The notes below the pieces were generated by a model, which worked only from the letters and a program-made list of their open reading frames with translations, did no database searches and had not been told where the DNA came from. From contig CBDCQE010000003.1 in assembly GCA_965220505.1 (NCBI GenBank), forward strand, positions 496,001-560,000: a stretch of 64,000 nucleotides of DNA. The letters run 5' to 3'. A program made the position numbers and the translations under genes. This document shows, piece by piece, positions 8,873 to 16,708 of the stretch (position 1 is the first letter of the stretch; each line of letters opens with the position of its first letter). This stretch comes from Bin87 sp965220505 (GTDB taxonomy: Bacteria > Chloroflexota > Dehalococcoidia > Lucifugimonadales > UBA3495).

Positions 8873-10168
8873 ATGGTTAGCGACAGGAGTTGGATGCGAC
8901 TTCAGGAAGGGATGGGGCTCTGGGAGCACCGGGGCAAAGTCGCCGTGGTCGGTTGGGGACAGTCCCACATCGACCGGCGTTGGGACGGCGTCACCATGGA
9001 CCGGAGTTGCGGCGGCCTGACCAAGGAGGCCTGCCTGAAGGCAATCGCCGACGCCGGCCTATCCCTGGACGACATCGACGGGCTCATCACCAGCCCGGAG
9101 ACACGCGCCGAGCAGACCTGGGCGCCGCGCCCGTACTTTGACCCGCCCTACGACACCGAGGACGGCCTGACCTACGCTTCGGCCGAGTGGATTGAGCGGG
9201 AGTTGGGGCTCAAGAACATACAGTATCGGGTGTCCGATGCGCCCTACATCGGGCCGATGATGGGGCTGGCTGCCCAGGCGGTGGGCGACGGCCGGTGCGA
9301 GACCGCCCTGGTGTGGTACCCGATGGTCAACCTCGCCGGACGCTACGGGCACAACAATCCCGCGAACAACAGCGAGGAGGCGCCCGGGCCCAGCGCGTTC
9401 ACCCTGCCGTGGGGTTACCAGAGCGGCGCCATGTTCAACAACCTGGTGATCTTCCAGCAGTACTGCAAGAAGTACGGCACGTCCCACGACGGACTGGCCG
9501 ATCTCTGCCTGAACCTGCGCCGCAACGGGCTGATGACTCCCTGGAGTTACTACGCGCTGCACGAGCCCTACCAACTCACCCGCGAGGACTACCTGAGCGG
9601 TCGCGTGATCGAGGAACCGCTGGTGATCTACGACTGCGACCGCCCGGTCAACACCTGCGCCGCCTTCATCTTCACCACCGCCGAACGCGCCAAGGACCTG
9701 CGGCAAAAGCCCATTTACGTGCTCAACCACGCCCAGACCGGCGGCCGGGGCCGGAGCACCATGTCGACACTGGAAGAGCACCAGGAGGCCGTAGCCAGCC
9801 TGGCCCGGAGGATGTGGGAGGGTTCGGGCCTCGGCCCCGACGATGTCGACGTCTTCAACCCCTACGACGGCTATCTCACGTTCACGCAACAATTCCTCGA
9901 GGGATTCCAGTGGCACGGCGTGAAGCTGGGAGAGGCCCACGATTTCTACGCCGACGACATACGGGTCGAAGGGCCGCATCCCTTCATGTCCAGCGGCGGC
10001 AACAACGGAACCGGCCGGACTCGCGCCTGTCTCTTCTCGGACAGCCTCGAGCAGCTCCGCGGGACGGCGGGCGCGCGGCAGGTAACGGTGCGAGCCGAGA
10101 CCGCCCTGGCCGGCTGCAACACCCCCGACAGCAACGGGTTCATCATGTTCAGCAAGTCGCCGGACTAG
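8873..10168 (+). CDS. Thiolase-like (SCP2/lipid-transfer type) protein lacking the nucleophilic Cys
   Basis: About 431 residues of the SCPx/lipid-transfer thiolase family: GKVAVVGWGQS at the start, ADAGLSLDDIDGLITSP, VGDGRCETALVWYP, FNPYDGYLTFTQQ and a late SSGGNNGTGRTRA. The region where thiolases carry Cys reads VSDAPYIGPMMGLAAQ, with no cysteine, and the usual GHP-type histidine motif is also absent. It is therefore unlikely to catalyse normal thiolysis. Cys-less relatives paired with DUF35 proteins include Ltp2-type retro-aldolases of steroid side-chain degradation, so a C-C lyase role is possible. The ATG at 8873 (AGGGGG 5-6 nt upstream) is preferred over a GTG at 8849. Confidence 0.85.
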   Translation: MVSDRSWMRLQEGMGLWEHRGKVAVVGWGQSHIDRRWDGVTMDRSCGGLTKEACLKAIADAGLSLDDIDGLITSPETRAEQTWAPRPYFDPPYDTEDGLTYASAEWIERELGLKNIQYRVSDAPYIGPMMGLAAQAVGDGRCETALVWYPMVNLAGRYGHNNPANNSEEAPGPSAFTLPWGYQSGAMFNNLVIFQQYCKKYGTSHDGLADLCLNLRRNGLMTPWSYYALHEPYQLTREDYLSGRVIEEPLVIYDCDRPVNTCAAFIFTTAERAKDLRQKPIYVLNHAQTGGRGRSTMSTLEEHQEAVASLARRMWEGSGLGPDDVDVFNPYDGYLTFTQQFLEGFQWHGVKLGEAHDFYADDIRVEGPHPFMSSGGNNGTGRTRACLFSDSLEQLRGTAGARQVTVRAETALAGCNTPDSNGFIMFSKSPD

Positions 10169-10196
10169 AACTCGTCCGAGCGTAGCAAATTGATCG

Positions 10197-10236
10197 CTCG
10201 GCGGCGCGTCTCTGAACTACGACCAGCCGCCGGGCG
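10197..10236 (+). terminator. Probable intrinsic terminator after the thiolase-like gene
   Basis: CTCGGCGGC pairs over nine positions with GCCGCCGGG (with one G-T pair), and CGTTTTC follows. The loop is long (about 20 nt), which lowers confidence. A second hairpin (TGCCCGC/GCGGGCA, 10243-10266) follows without a T-run. Both lie between convergent genes. Confidence 0.45.
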
Positions 10237-10309
10237 TTTTCATGCCCGCTCGCCAATGGGCGGGCAGTGAACGATGCGCCACGCGCAAGCGGACCGTCTG
10301 ATGGGTCCC

Positions 10310-11449
10310 TCAGTTTTGCGAGCCTTGAAACCCCGTTAGCTCGCCACCGGGCTCAACCCCCTTGGCCTGGGCCAGCACTTTGAAGTCGCCGTATTCGTCC
10401 GGGTCCACCAGCGTCATCATCGCGATACGGCTCAGCTCGGCGCGCGCGGCGGACAGGCCCTGCGTCTCCAGGTCGTCCAGAAACCCGTTGAAGCCGAGGT
10501 TCTCCAGGAACCGGCGCTGTAGCGTGTAGCCCACGGTTTCCAGTCCGTCCCGTTCACCCAGCCGCATGAGCGACGTGAAATCCACCTGGCAGGTGATGTC
10601 CTGTTGCCCGATATCCTGGTATGGGTCGCCGCCGATGGCGTGGCGGTTGAAACAGACCAGCGTGCCTTGAGAATTTCCCGGCGAATAGAGGTCCTCGGCC
10701 AGTTCACCGTAGTCAATCGTGAGCACGAACCCGCGATCCAGTGCCCCGTAAACCTGGCCGATCCAGTCCTCCATCGCCAGGTTTGCCTCGCCCTGGTATC
10801 CCTCGGGCAGAGCCAGGCCCAGGCCGTCCAGCCGGGCTTCAAGTCGTGGCGTTGACGGCTTACCCAAGACTTCGACGAATTTCGCCCCGGCCGTCGTGAC
10901 GAATATCTCCCTGAGTTGTCCGTTCTCGATGGCGAACCGGTGCACCGGAAAGTTGTCGATCAGCTCGTTGCAGAGGATGCAGCCGACGATGTTTCGGAAC
11001 GCGCCAAGTCCTGATCCTCTGACTCGCTGAATTCCCACAAGCGTATCCGGATGGTCAAACGTGCCACCAGGTGATTGAGTCCATCCGGGCTCGTAGTCCG
11101 CTGCCACGTAATACAGTGCCTTGGCGAACCGGTGCGTCGTGCGCCGGCACGCGTCCATGATGGATCGGGCCAACGAGCCGTCACCGGAACCGACCTCGAT
11201 CACGTGGAAAACCGGTGGCTCGCCCAGTATCTGCCACATCTGCTCCAGTTGCCGGGCGATCAGGGCGCCGAAAACCGGGTGACTGGTGGCAGACGTCCCG
11301 AAGTGTGCGCTGATCCGGTCGCCCCGGGCCGAATAAAAGCCTCCACGCGGCGAATACAGGCAGGCTTCCATGAACCGGGCGAAGGTGATCCGTCCATCCT
11401 TTTGGATCAGTTCTCTGATTTCCTGCTCAACCGCTGATACCAACGTCAT
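10310..11449 (-). CDS. MidA/NDUFAF7-type SAM-dependent methyltransferase, second copy
   Basis: About 379 residues from the ATG at 11449 (protein MTLVSAVEQEIRELIQ). Family features match the copy at 1681-2985: ITFARFMEACLYSPRGGFY, the SAM loop FHVIEVGSGDG, GCILCNELIDNFPVHRF and FVLTIDYGELAEDLY. The two copies differ along their whole length, so this is not a recent duplication. GGGGAG directly abuts this ATG, so the true start could be upstream, where the frame stays open to 11560. That would overlap the divergent gene's leader. Substrate unknown. Confidence 0.85.
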   Translation of the reverse strand: MTLVSAVEQEIRELIQKDGRITFARFMEACLYSPRGGFYSARGDRISAHFGTSATSHPVFGALIARQLEQMWQILGEPPVFHVIEVGSGDGSLARSIMDACRRTTHRFAKALYYVAADYEPGWTQSPGGTFDHPDTLVGIQRVRGSGLGAFRNIVGCILCNELIDNFPVHRFAIENGQLREIFVTTAGAKFVEVLGKPSTPRLEARLDGLGLALPEGYQGEANLAMEDWIGQVYGALDRGFVLTIDYGELAEDLYSPGNSQGTLVCFNRHAIGGDPYQDIGQQDITCQVDFTSLMRLGERDGLETVGYTLQRRFLENLGFNGFLDDLETQGLSAARAELSRIAMMTLVDPDEYGDFKVLAQAKGVEPGGELTGFQGSQN

Positions 11450-11602
11450 CTCCCCAGCCGGCCAAAAACTCCTGACGGCTTCGCGCAAGTGTCCCCTCGA
11501 CACGCCCCGTTGCGCAAGGGGATAATCGCCCCAACGGGCATCCGCCGGGGCGATTGGCAAGAGATCCCTGGCGAGTGCAGACCCCGAGCGGGAGGTGTGA
11601 CA

Positions 11603-14600
11603 ATGACGACCAGCGAAACGCGGCAGGACCAGGCCCCGGCCCCCTACGTCCCCCAGGAGCTACTCGGCGCCGTGCGCTGGCGTTGCATCGGCCCGCCCCG
11701 GGGCGGCCGGGTGGTGGCGGTCGCCGGCGATCCGGTCAATCCCATGGTCTTCTACTTCGGCGCGTGTGCCGGCGGGGTGTGGAAGACTACCGACGGCGGC
11801 ACCTACTGGGAGAACGTGTCCGACGGTTTCTTCAACACCGCAGCGGTGGGCGCCATCGCCGTCGCGCCCTCCGACCCCAACGTCATTTACGCCGGCATGG
11901 GCGAGGCGTGCATCCGGGGCGACGTGACCTACGGCGATGGGGTGTACCGGTCCACCGACGGCGGGCAGACCTGGACCAACGTGGGCCTTTCCGACACCCG
12001 GCACATCGGCCGGGTGCGGGTGCATCCCGCCAACCCGGACCTGGTGTACGTGGCGGCTCTCGGACACGCCTATGGCCCCAATAACGAGCGGGGCGTTTTC
12101 CGTTCCCGGAACGGGGGAGACTCCTGGGAACTCGTACTGCATCGCAGCGAGGACGCCGGCGCAATCGATCTGTCCATGGACCCCAACAACCCGCGCATCC
12201 TTTACACCTCCATCTGGGAGACCCGCCGCACCCCGTGGAGCCTCATCAGCGGCGGCCCAGGGAGCGGCATCTTCAAATCCGTGGACGGCGGCGACACCTG
12301 GACGGAGATCACCGACAACCCCGGCCTGCCCGGCGGCCTCAAGGGCCGCATCGGCGTCGCCGTTTCCCCCGCCAAATCGGGCCGGGTCTGGGCCACCATC
12401 GAGGCCGAAGACTGCGGAGTCTACCGTTCCGACGACGGAGGTGACACCTGGGAGTTGGTCAGCGACGAACGCGACCTGCAAGGCCGTCCCTGGTACTACC
12501 AGCACATCTTCGCCGACCCGCAGGACGCGGACACTGTATGGATCCTCAACTACCAGTGCTGGAAGTCCGTGGACGGCGGGCGCAACTTCAGCCGCGTCAC
12601 CACGCCCCACGGCGACGATCACGACCTCTGGATCGACCCTAACAACCCGCTGCGGATGATCGAGGGCAACGACGGCGGCGCCTGCGTCAGTTTCAACGGC
12701 GGGGAGACCTGGTCCAGCATCTACAACCAGCTCACCGCCCAGTTCTACCACCTGACCACGGACAACCGCTTTCCCCACCGGGTGTACGGCACCCAACAGG
12801 ACAACACCGCGATCTCCGTCCCGTCCCGCACGCACAAGGGCGCCATCCCTTGGGGCGACTGTTACGTGGTGGGCAACTCCGAGAGTGGCTACATCGCCCT
12901 GCATCCGGATGATCCCGACACTGTTATCTCCGGAGCCATCGGAAGTTCCGCCGGCGGCGGCGGCAACCTGCTGCACTACGACCACGCCACCGGCCAGGTG
13001 CGGATCATCACGGTGTGGCCGGAGCTCTACACCGGCTGGGGCGCGAAAGACATGAAGTACCGCTTCCAGTGGACCTATCCCATCATGTTCTCGCCCCACG
13101 ACCCGCAGACCCTGTACGTGGCCGGCAACGTGGCGTTCCGCTCCACGGACCTGGGCAGCAGCTGGGAGGCCATCAGCCCGGACCTGACCCGCCACGACCC
13201 GTCCACACTGGAACCCTCCGGCGGCCCCATCACCAAGGACACCTCCGGCGCCGAGGTCTACGCGACCATCTTCGCTTTTGTGGAATCTCCCCACCAGCAG
13301 GGTGTCTTCTGGGCCGGCTCCGACGACGGCCTGGTGCATATTTCCCGCGACGGCGGCACGACGTGGGGCGCGGTCACGCCCGACGGCCTGCCGGAGTGGA
13401 CGCTCATCTGCATGATTGAGGTTTCTCCCCACGACCCGGCCACGGCCTACATCGCGGCCACGCGCTACAAGCTCGACGACACCCGCCCGATGCTCTACCG
13501 GACCACGGATTACGGCCAGACCTGGACATCGATAACCGCCGGCCTGCCCGACGACGACTACACCCGGGTAGTGCGCGAAGACCCCACCCGCCCCGGCCTG
13601 CTCTACGCCGGCACCGAGACGGGAGCGTACGTGTCATTCGACCAGGGAGACTCCTGGCAGCCGTTGCGGGCTAACTTGCCCGTGGTTCCCGTGTACGACC
13701 TGGCGATCAAGGACGACAACCTGATCGCCGCCACCCACGGGCGCTCCTTCTGGATCATGGACGACCTGACCCAATTGCGCCAGCTTGCGCCAGCCCTGGC
13801 CGACCAGCCTATCGTCCTGCTGCAACCCCGGGACACCTACCGGGTCCGGTCGCCCTTCCGGGACCGGAAGCCGAGCCCCGGCAAGATGTACCGCGCCGGC
13901 CTGGGCGCCGACGTTACCTACAGCGAGTCGTTGGGGCCGGCGGGCCAGACCGTGCGCAAGATGTGGGACGCCGGGGAAAACCCGCCCGACGGCGCGATGA
14001 TCCACTACTGCCTGCAAGAAGCGCCCGAGGAGCTGACCCTCACCATCCTCGACGAGGCCGGGGAGGTCATCCAGAGTTTCTCCAGCAAACCACCGGAAGC
14101 CGGTGCGGATGCCGCGGAGCCCCGGGCGCCGGCCCAACCGGGCATGAACCGCTTCGTGTGGAACCTCCGCTATCCGGACGCCCGCAAGGTGCCCGAGGAC
14201 AAGACCACCGAGGACGCGGTTATCGGCCCCCTGGCTTCGCCCGGCGAGTACCAAGTGTCGTTGCGGGTCGGCGACGATGTCCAGACCCAGACCTTCCGCA
14301 TCGTTAAGGACCCCCGCGTGGGGGCCACTCAGGAAGATTTCGACGCCCAGTTCAAGTTCCTGATCGAGATCCGCGACAAGGTGTCGGAAACTCACGACGG
14401 CATCAACCAACTACGCCGGGTCCGCCAGCAGGTGGACCAGTGGGTCAGTCGCTCCGAGGGGCATCCCTCAGCGGAAGCGGTGGGAGATGCGGCCGCGTCG
14501 GTGAAGGAGAAATTGGGTCAGATCGAAGAGCAACTCATCCAGTCAGCGTACCGCGGCGCCCGGGATCGGCTGAACCTGCCGGCGCGGCTCAACCGCAAGC

Positions 14601-14788
14601 TGGCGGAAGTCACCGCGGTGGTCGCTGCTGCCGATTTCGCGCCTCCCCAGCAGGCGTACCAGGTCTTCGACTACCTCTCCGGCGAGATCGACCAACAACT
14701 GGCGGCGTTGCAGCAGGTTGTGGATGAGGACGTGGCCCAGTTCGCCAACCTGGTGCGCGACCTGGACATACCGACCATCGCAACGTAG
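11603..14788 (+). CDS. Large BNR/Asp-box (VPS10/sortilin-like) beta-propeller protein
   Basis: 1061 residues from the ATG at 11603 (GGGAGGTGT 4-6 nt upstream). At least seven Asp-box turns are visible, such as KTTDGGTYWENV, RSTDGGQTWTNV, KSVDGGDTWTEI, RSDDGGDTWELV and SRDGGTTWGAV, with DPNNPRILY/DPQDADTVW spacers. This is the pattern of the sortilin/BNR glycosidase-like propeller family. A C-terminal part (about 790-1061) has a beta-sandwich-like stretch and then a helical tail (DFDAQFKFLIEIRDKVSE). The N-terminus MTTSETRQDQAPAPYVPQ is not a signal peptide, unlike many relatives that are exported, so this copy looks cytoplasmic. It is divergent from the MidA gene, and its function is unknown. 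Confidence 0.85.
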   Translation: MTTSETRQDQAPAPYVPQELLGAVRWRCIGPPRGGRVVAVAGDPVNPMVFYFGACAGGVWKTTDGGTYWENVSDGFFNTAAVGAIAVAPSDPNVIYAGMGEACIRGDVTYGDGVYRSTDGGQTWTNVGLSDTRHIGRVRVHPANPDLVYVAALGHAYGPNNERGVFRSRNGGDSWELVLHRSEDAGAIDLSMDPNNPRILYTSIWETRRTPWSLISGGPGSGIFKSVDGGDTWTEITDNPGLPGGLKGRIGVAVSPAKSGRVWATIEAEDCGVYRSDDGGDTWELVSDERDLQGRPWYYQHIFADPQDADTVWILNYQCWKSVDGGRNFSRVTTPHGDDHDLWIDPNNPLRMIEGNDGGACVSFNGGETWSSIYNQLTAQFYHLTTDNRFPHRVYGTQQDNTAISVPSRTHKGAIPWGDCYVVGNSESGYIALHPDDPDTVISGAIGSSAGGGGNLLHYDHATGQVRIITVWPELYTGWGAKDMKYRFQWTYPIMFSPHDPQTLYVAGNVAFRSTDLGSSWEAISPDLTRHDPSTLEPSGGPITKDTSGAEVYATIFAFVESPHQQGVFWAGSDDGLVHISRDGGTTWGAVTPDGLPEWTLICMIEVSPHDPATAYIAATRYKLDDTRPMLYRTTDYGQTWTSITAGLPDDDYTRVVREDPTRPGLLYAGTETGAYVSFDQGDSWQPLRANLPVVPVYDLAIKDDNLIAATHGRSFWIMDDLTQLRQLAPALADQPIVLLQPRDTYRVRSPFRDRKPSPGKMYRAGLGADVTYSESLGPAGQTVRKMWDAGENPPDGAMIHYCLQEAPEELTLTILDEAGEVIQSFSSKPPEAGADAAEPRAPAQPGMNRFVWNLRYPDARKVPEDKTTEDAVIGPLASPGEYQVSLRVGDDVQTQTFRIVKDPRVGATQEDFDAQFKFLIEIRDKVSETHDGINQLRRVRQQVDQWVSRSEGHPSAEAVGDAAASVKEKLGQIEEQLIQSAYRGARDRLNLPARLNRKLAEVTAVVAAADFAPPQQAYQVFDYLSGEIDQQLAALQQVVDEDVAQFANLVRDLDIPTIAT

Positions 14789-14821
14789 GTGCGTCGAACC
14801 GCTCCGCACACCGCAACTGTG

Positions 14822-14859
14822 CACGCCACCCGTTTGCCACCATGCCTACGGGTGGCGTG
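14822..14859. terminator. 12-bp perfect hairpin between convergent genes
   Basis: CACGCCACCCGT (14822-14833) and ACGGGTGGCGTG (14848-14859) are exact inverted repeats with a 14-nt loop, placed between the BNR gene stop and the convergent cupin gene stop. No U-run follows on either strand, so it may be a transcript-end stabilising stem or a Rho-assisted site. Confidence 0.45.
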
Positions 14860-14864
14860 GCAAA

Positions 14865-15197
14865 TCAGTCGTCGAGCAGGATGTACACCGCGCCCGATGG
14901 CGACAGGTCGTGGTGGGAGTGCCCCTTGCCGGTTACATCCTCCATCAGCCGGATATCTCCGGCTCGGAGTACGCGTTTGGAGCCGTCGCTGGCCCCGATC
15001 TCGACCTCGCCGGAAAGGTGAATGATCAGTCGTCGCTCCGGCAGGGGATGAAAGTCCATCTGCCGTGATCCGTCAAACTCCTGGACGCGCACCTCGGACA
15101 CGTTGATCAGCGCCCCCAATTCGGGGTGCTCCTCCAGGTTCAGATCCTCGATGTGGCTCTCGCCGTCGGCGTCCGAAAATACTCGATAGATTGCCAT
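14865..15197 (-). CDS. Small cupin-fold protein
   Basis: 110 residues with a single cupin-like barrel: ERRLIIHLSGEVEIGASDG, VLRAGDIRLMEDVTGKGHSHH and SGAVYILLDD. The GD(I/V) turn and a His cluster (GKGHSHHD) in the second motif resemble metal-binding cupins, but the first motif has His only at DFHPLPE. Related proteins are often annotated as cupin domain-containing or DUF4437-like. It ends close to the convergent BNR gene. Enzymatic activity cannot be claimed. Confidence 0.7.
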   Translation of the reverse strand: MAIYRVFSDADGESHIEDLNLEEHPELGALINVSEVRVQEFDGSRQMDFHPLPERRLIIHLSGEVEIGASDGSKRVLRAGDIRLMEDVTGKGHSHHDLSPSGAVYILLDD

Positions 15198-15292
15198 TTT
15201 GCCCCCTGAATGATCGTCGATGTTTCGTTCCTCGTGCTTCGCCAGTCTAGCACTGCCGAAGTCGTCGCCGTGCCCAGTTTGCCGGGAGGAAA

Positions 15293-15404
15293 CGTCAGAA
15301 GCAGGATTTTCAAGATTCAGGGATTATCAGGATTGGAACCGTTCCGTGATGGAGATCTCCCAATCCTGACAAATCATAAAATCCCGAAAATCCTGCTTCT
15401 GACG
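15293..15404. repeat. MITE-like inverted repeat, family B copy 1
   Basis: CGTCAGAAGCAGGATTTTC (15293-15311) is an exact inverted copy of GAAAATCCTGCTTCTGACG (15386-15404). The 112-bp element can form one long hairpin. A second copy with the same arm core is at 42729-42859. It occupies most of the gap between the cupin gene and moeA. Confidence 0.8.
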
Positions 15405-15462
15405 ATTTACGAAAGGGGGTATTTTGACAATCCCAACGCGGATAGTTAGCATCGCATTCACG

Positions 15463-16704
15463 ATGCCGGAATTCTTCAACGTGTTGCCTCCTGAGGAAGC
15501 GTTGGCGTTGCTCCTGGATCTCCTTCCGGAGCGACCGGCGACGGGGGCCTGCCCGGTGGAAACCGTCGACGCGTTGGGAAGGGTCGTCGCCACGGAAATT
15601 CCGGCGCCGGAATCGCTCCCCGCCTTTCCCCGCTCCACCATGGACGGCTACAGCGTGCGCGCGGCGGACACCTACGGAGCCAGCGACGGACTGCCGGCCT
15701 GGTTCACGCTGGTGGGCGAGGTGCCCATGGGATGCGCACCCGACGTCAGCCTGGAAGTCGGCGAGGCGGCGGTGGCCTACACCGGCGGAATGCTGGCGGG
15801 GAACGCCGATGCCGTGGTCATGGTGGAGCACACCCAAGCCATTGACGAGCACACCATCGAGGTGATGCGGCCGGTGGCTCCCGGCGAGAACGTTGCCCAG
15901 CCGGGCGAGGATGTCGGGGCGGACGAAATGGTTTTGCCGGCGGGGCACGTGATCCGACCCCAGGACGTCGGCGCGCTGCTCGCGTTGGGCATCGAGCGAA
16001 TCAAAGTGGCCCGACGACCCCGGGTGGGCATCCTGTCCATGGGTGATGAGGTGGTCCCCCCGGGCGCGACCCCCGGCCCGGGACAGGTGCGGGATATCAA
16101 CACGTACACCGTCGCAGGGCAGGTTACCGCCGCCGGCGGGATTGCGCTTCCTCTGGGCCTGGTGGGCGACGACTACGAGGAACAACTGGTCGCCGCGCGG
16201 CAGGGATTGGCTCAATCCGACATGCTGGTGCTGTCGGCGGGAAGCTCGGTCAGCGCCCGCGACCGGACGGTGGACATCGTCGCCGAGCTTGGCGAACCCG
16301 GGCCCCTGGTGCACGGGCTAGCGCTGCGTCCCGGCAAGCCGGCCATCGTGGGCCTGTGCGACGGCAAGCCGGTCATCGGGTTGCCGGGCAACCCGGTGTC
16401 GGCCATGGTGGTGAGCAGCCTCCTGTTACGGCCGACGGCGTACCGCCTCATGGGTTGCGTCCATCCGCCCCCGCCGGCGGAACGGGCGGCAATTCTGGCG
16501 CAGGATATCCCATCGGCCGCCGGGCGCGAAGACTACGTGCCGGTGCGCTTGTTGGGTAGCGGCAACGGGATGGTGAAAGCCCATCCCGTGTGGGGCAAGA
16601 GCGGCTTTATCTTCACGTTGGTGCGGGCGGACGGGTTGGTGAGGGTGCCGGCGGACGCGGGCGGAATCTATGCCGGTGAGCCGGTTCAGGTACGGGAGTT
16701 GTGA
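15463..16704 (+). CDS. moeA: Molybdopterin molybdenumtransferase (MoeA family)
   Basis: 413 residues. MoeA inserts molybdenum into adenylated molybdopterin. Seen in order: the MDGYSVRAADTYGA motif, TGGMLAGNADAVVMVEHTQ, RPRVGILSMGDEVVPPG, SAGSSVSARDRTVDIV and VIGLPGNPVSAMV, then a C-terminal beta-barrel domain (VPVRLLGSGNGMVKAHPVWG). The ATG at 15463 (protein MPEFFNVLPPEEAL) fits family starts; an in-frame TTG at 15424 would add an extension not seen in the family. The next gene begins 4 bp after the stop, so the two are certainly one operon. Confidence 0.9.
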   Translation: MPEFFNVLPPEEALALLLDLLPERPATGACPVETVDALGRVVATEIPAPESLPAFPRSTMDGYSVRAADTYGASDGLPAWFTLVGEVPMGCAPDVSLEVGEAAVAYTGGMLAGNADAVVMVEHTQAIDEHTIEVMRPVAPGENVAQPGEDVGADEMVLPAGHVIRPQDVGALLALGIERIKVARRPRVGILSMGDEVVPPGATPGPGQVRDINTYTVAGQVTAAGGIALPLGLVGDDYEEQLVAARQGLAQSDMLVLSAGSSVSARDRTVDIVAELGEPGPLVHGLALRPGKPAIVGLCDGKPVIGLPGNPVSAMVVSSLLLRPTAYRLMGCVHPPPPAERAAILAQDIPSAAGREDYVPVRLLGSGNGMVKAHPVWGKSGFIFTLVRADGLVRVPADAGGIYAGEPVQVREL

Positions 16705-16708
16705 GCCG

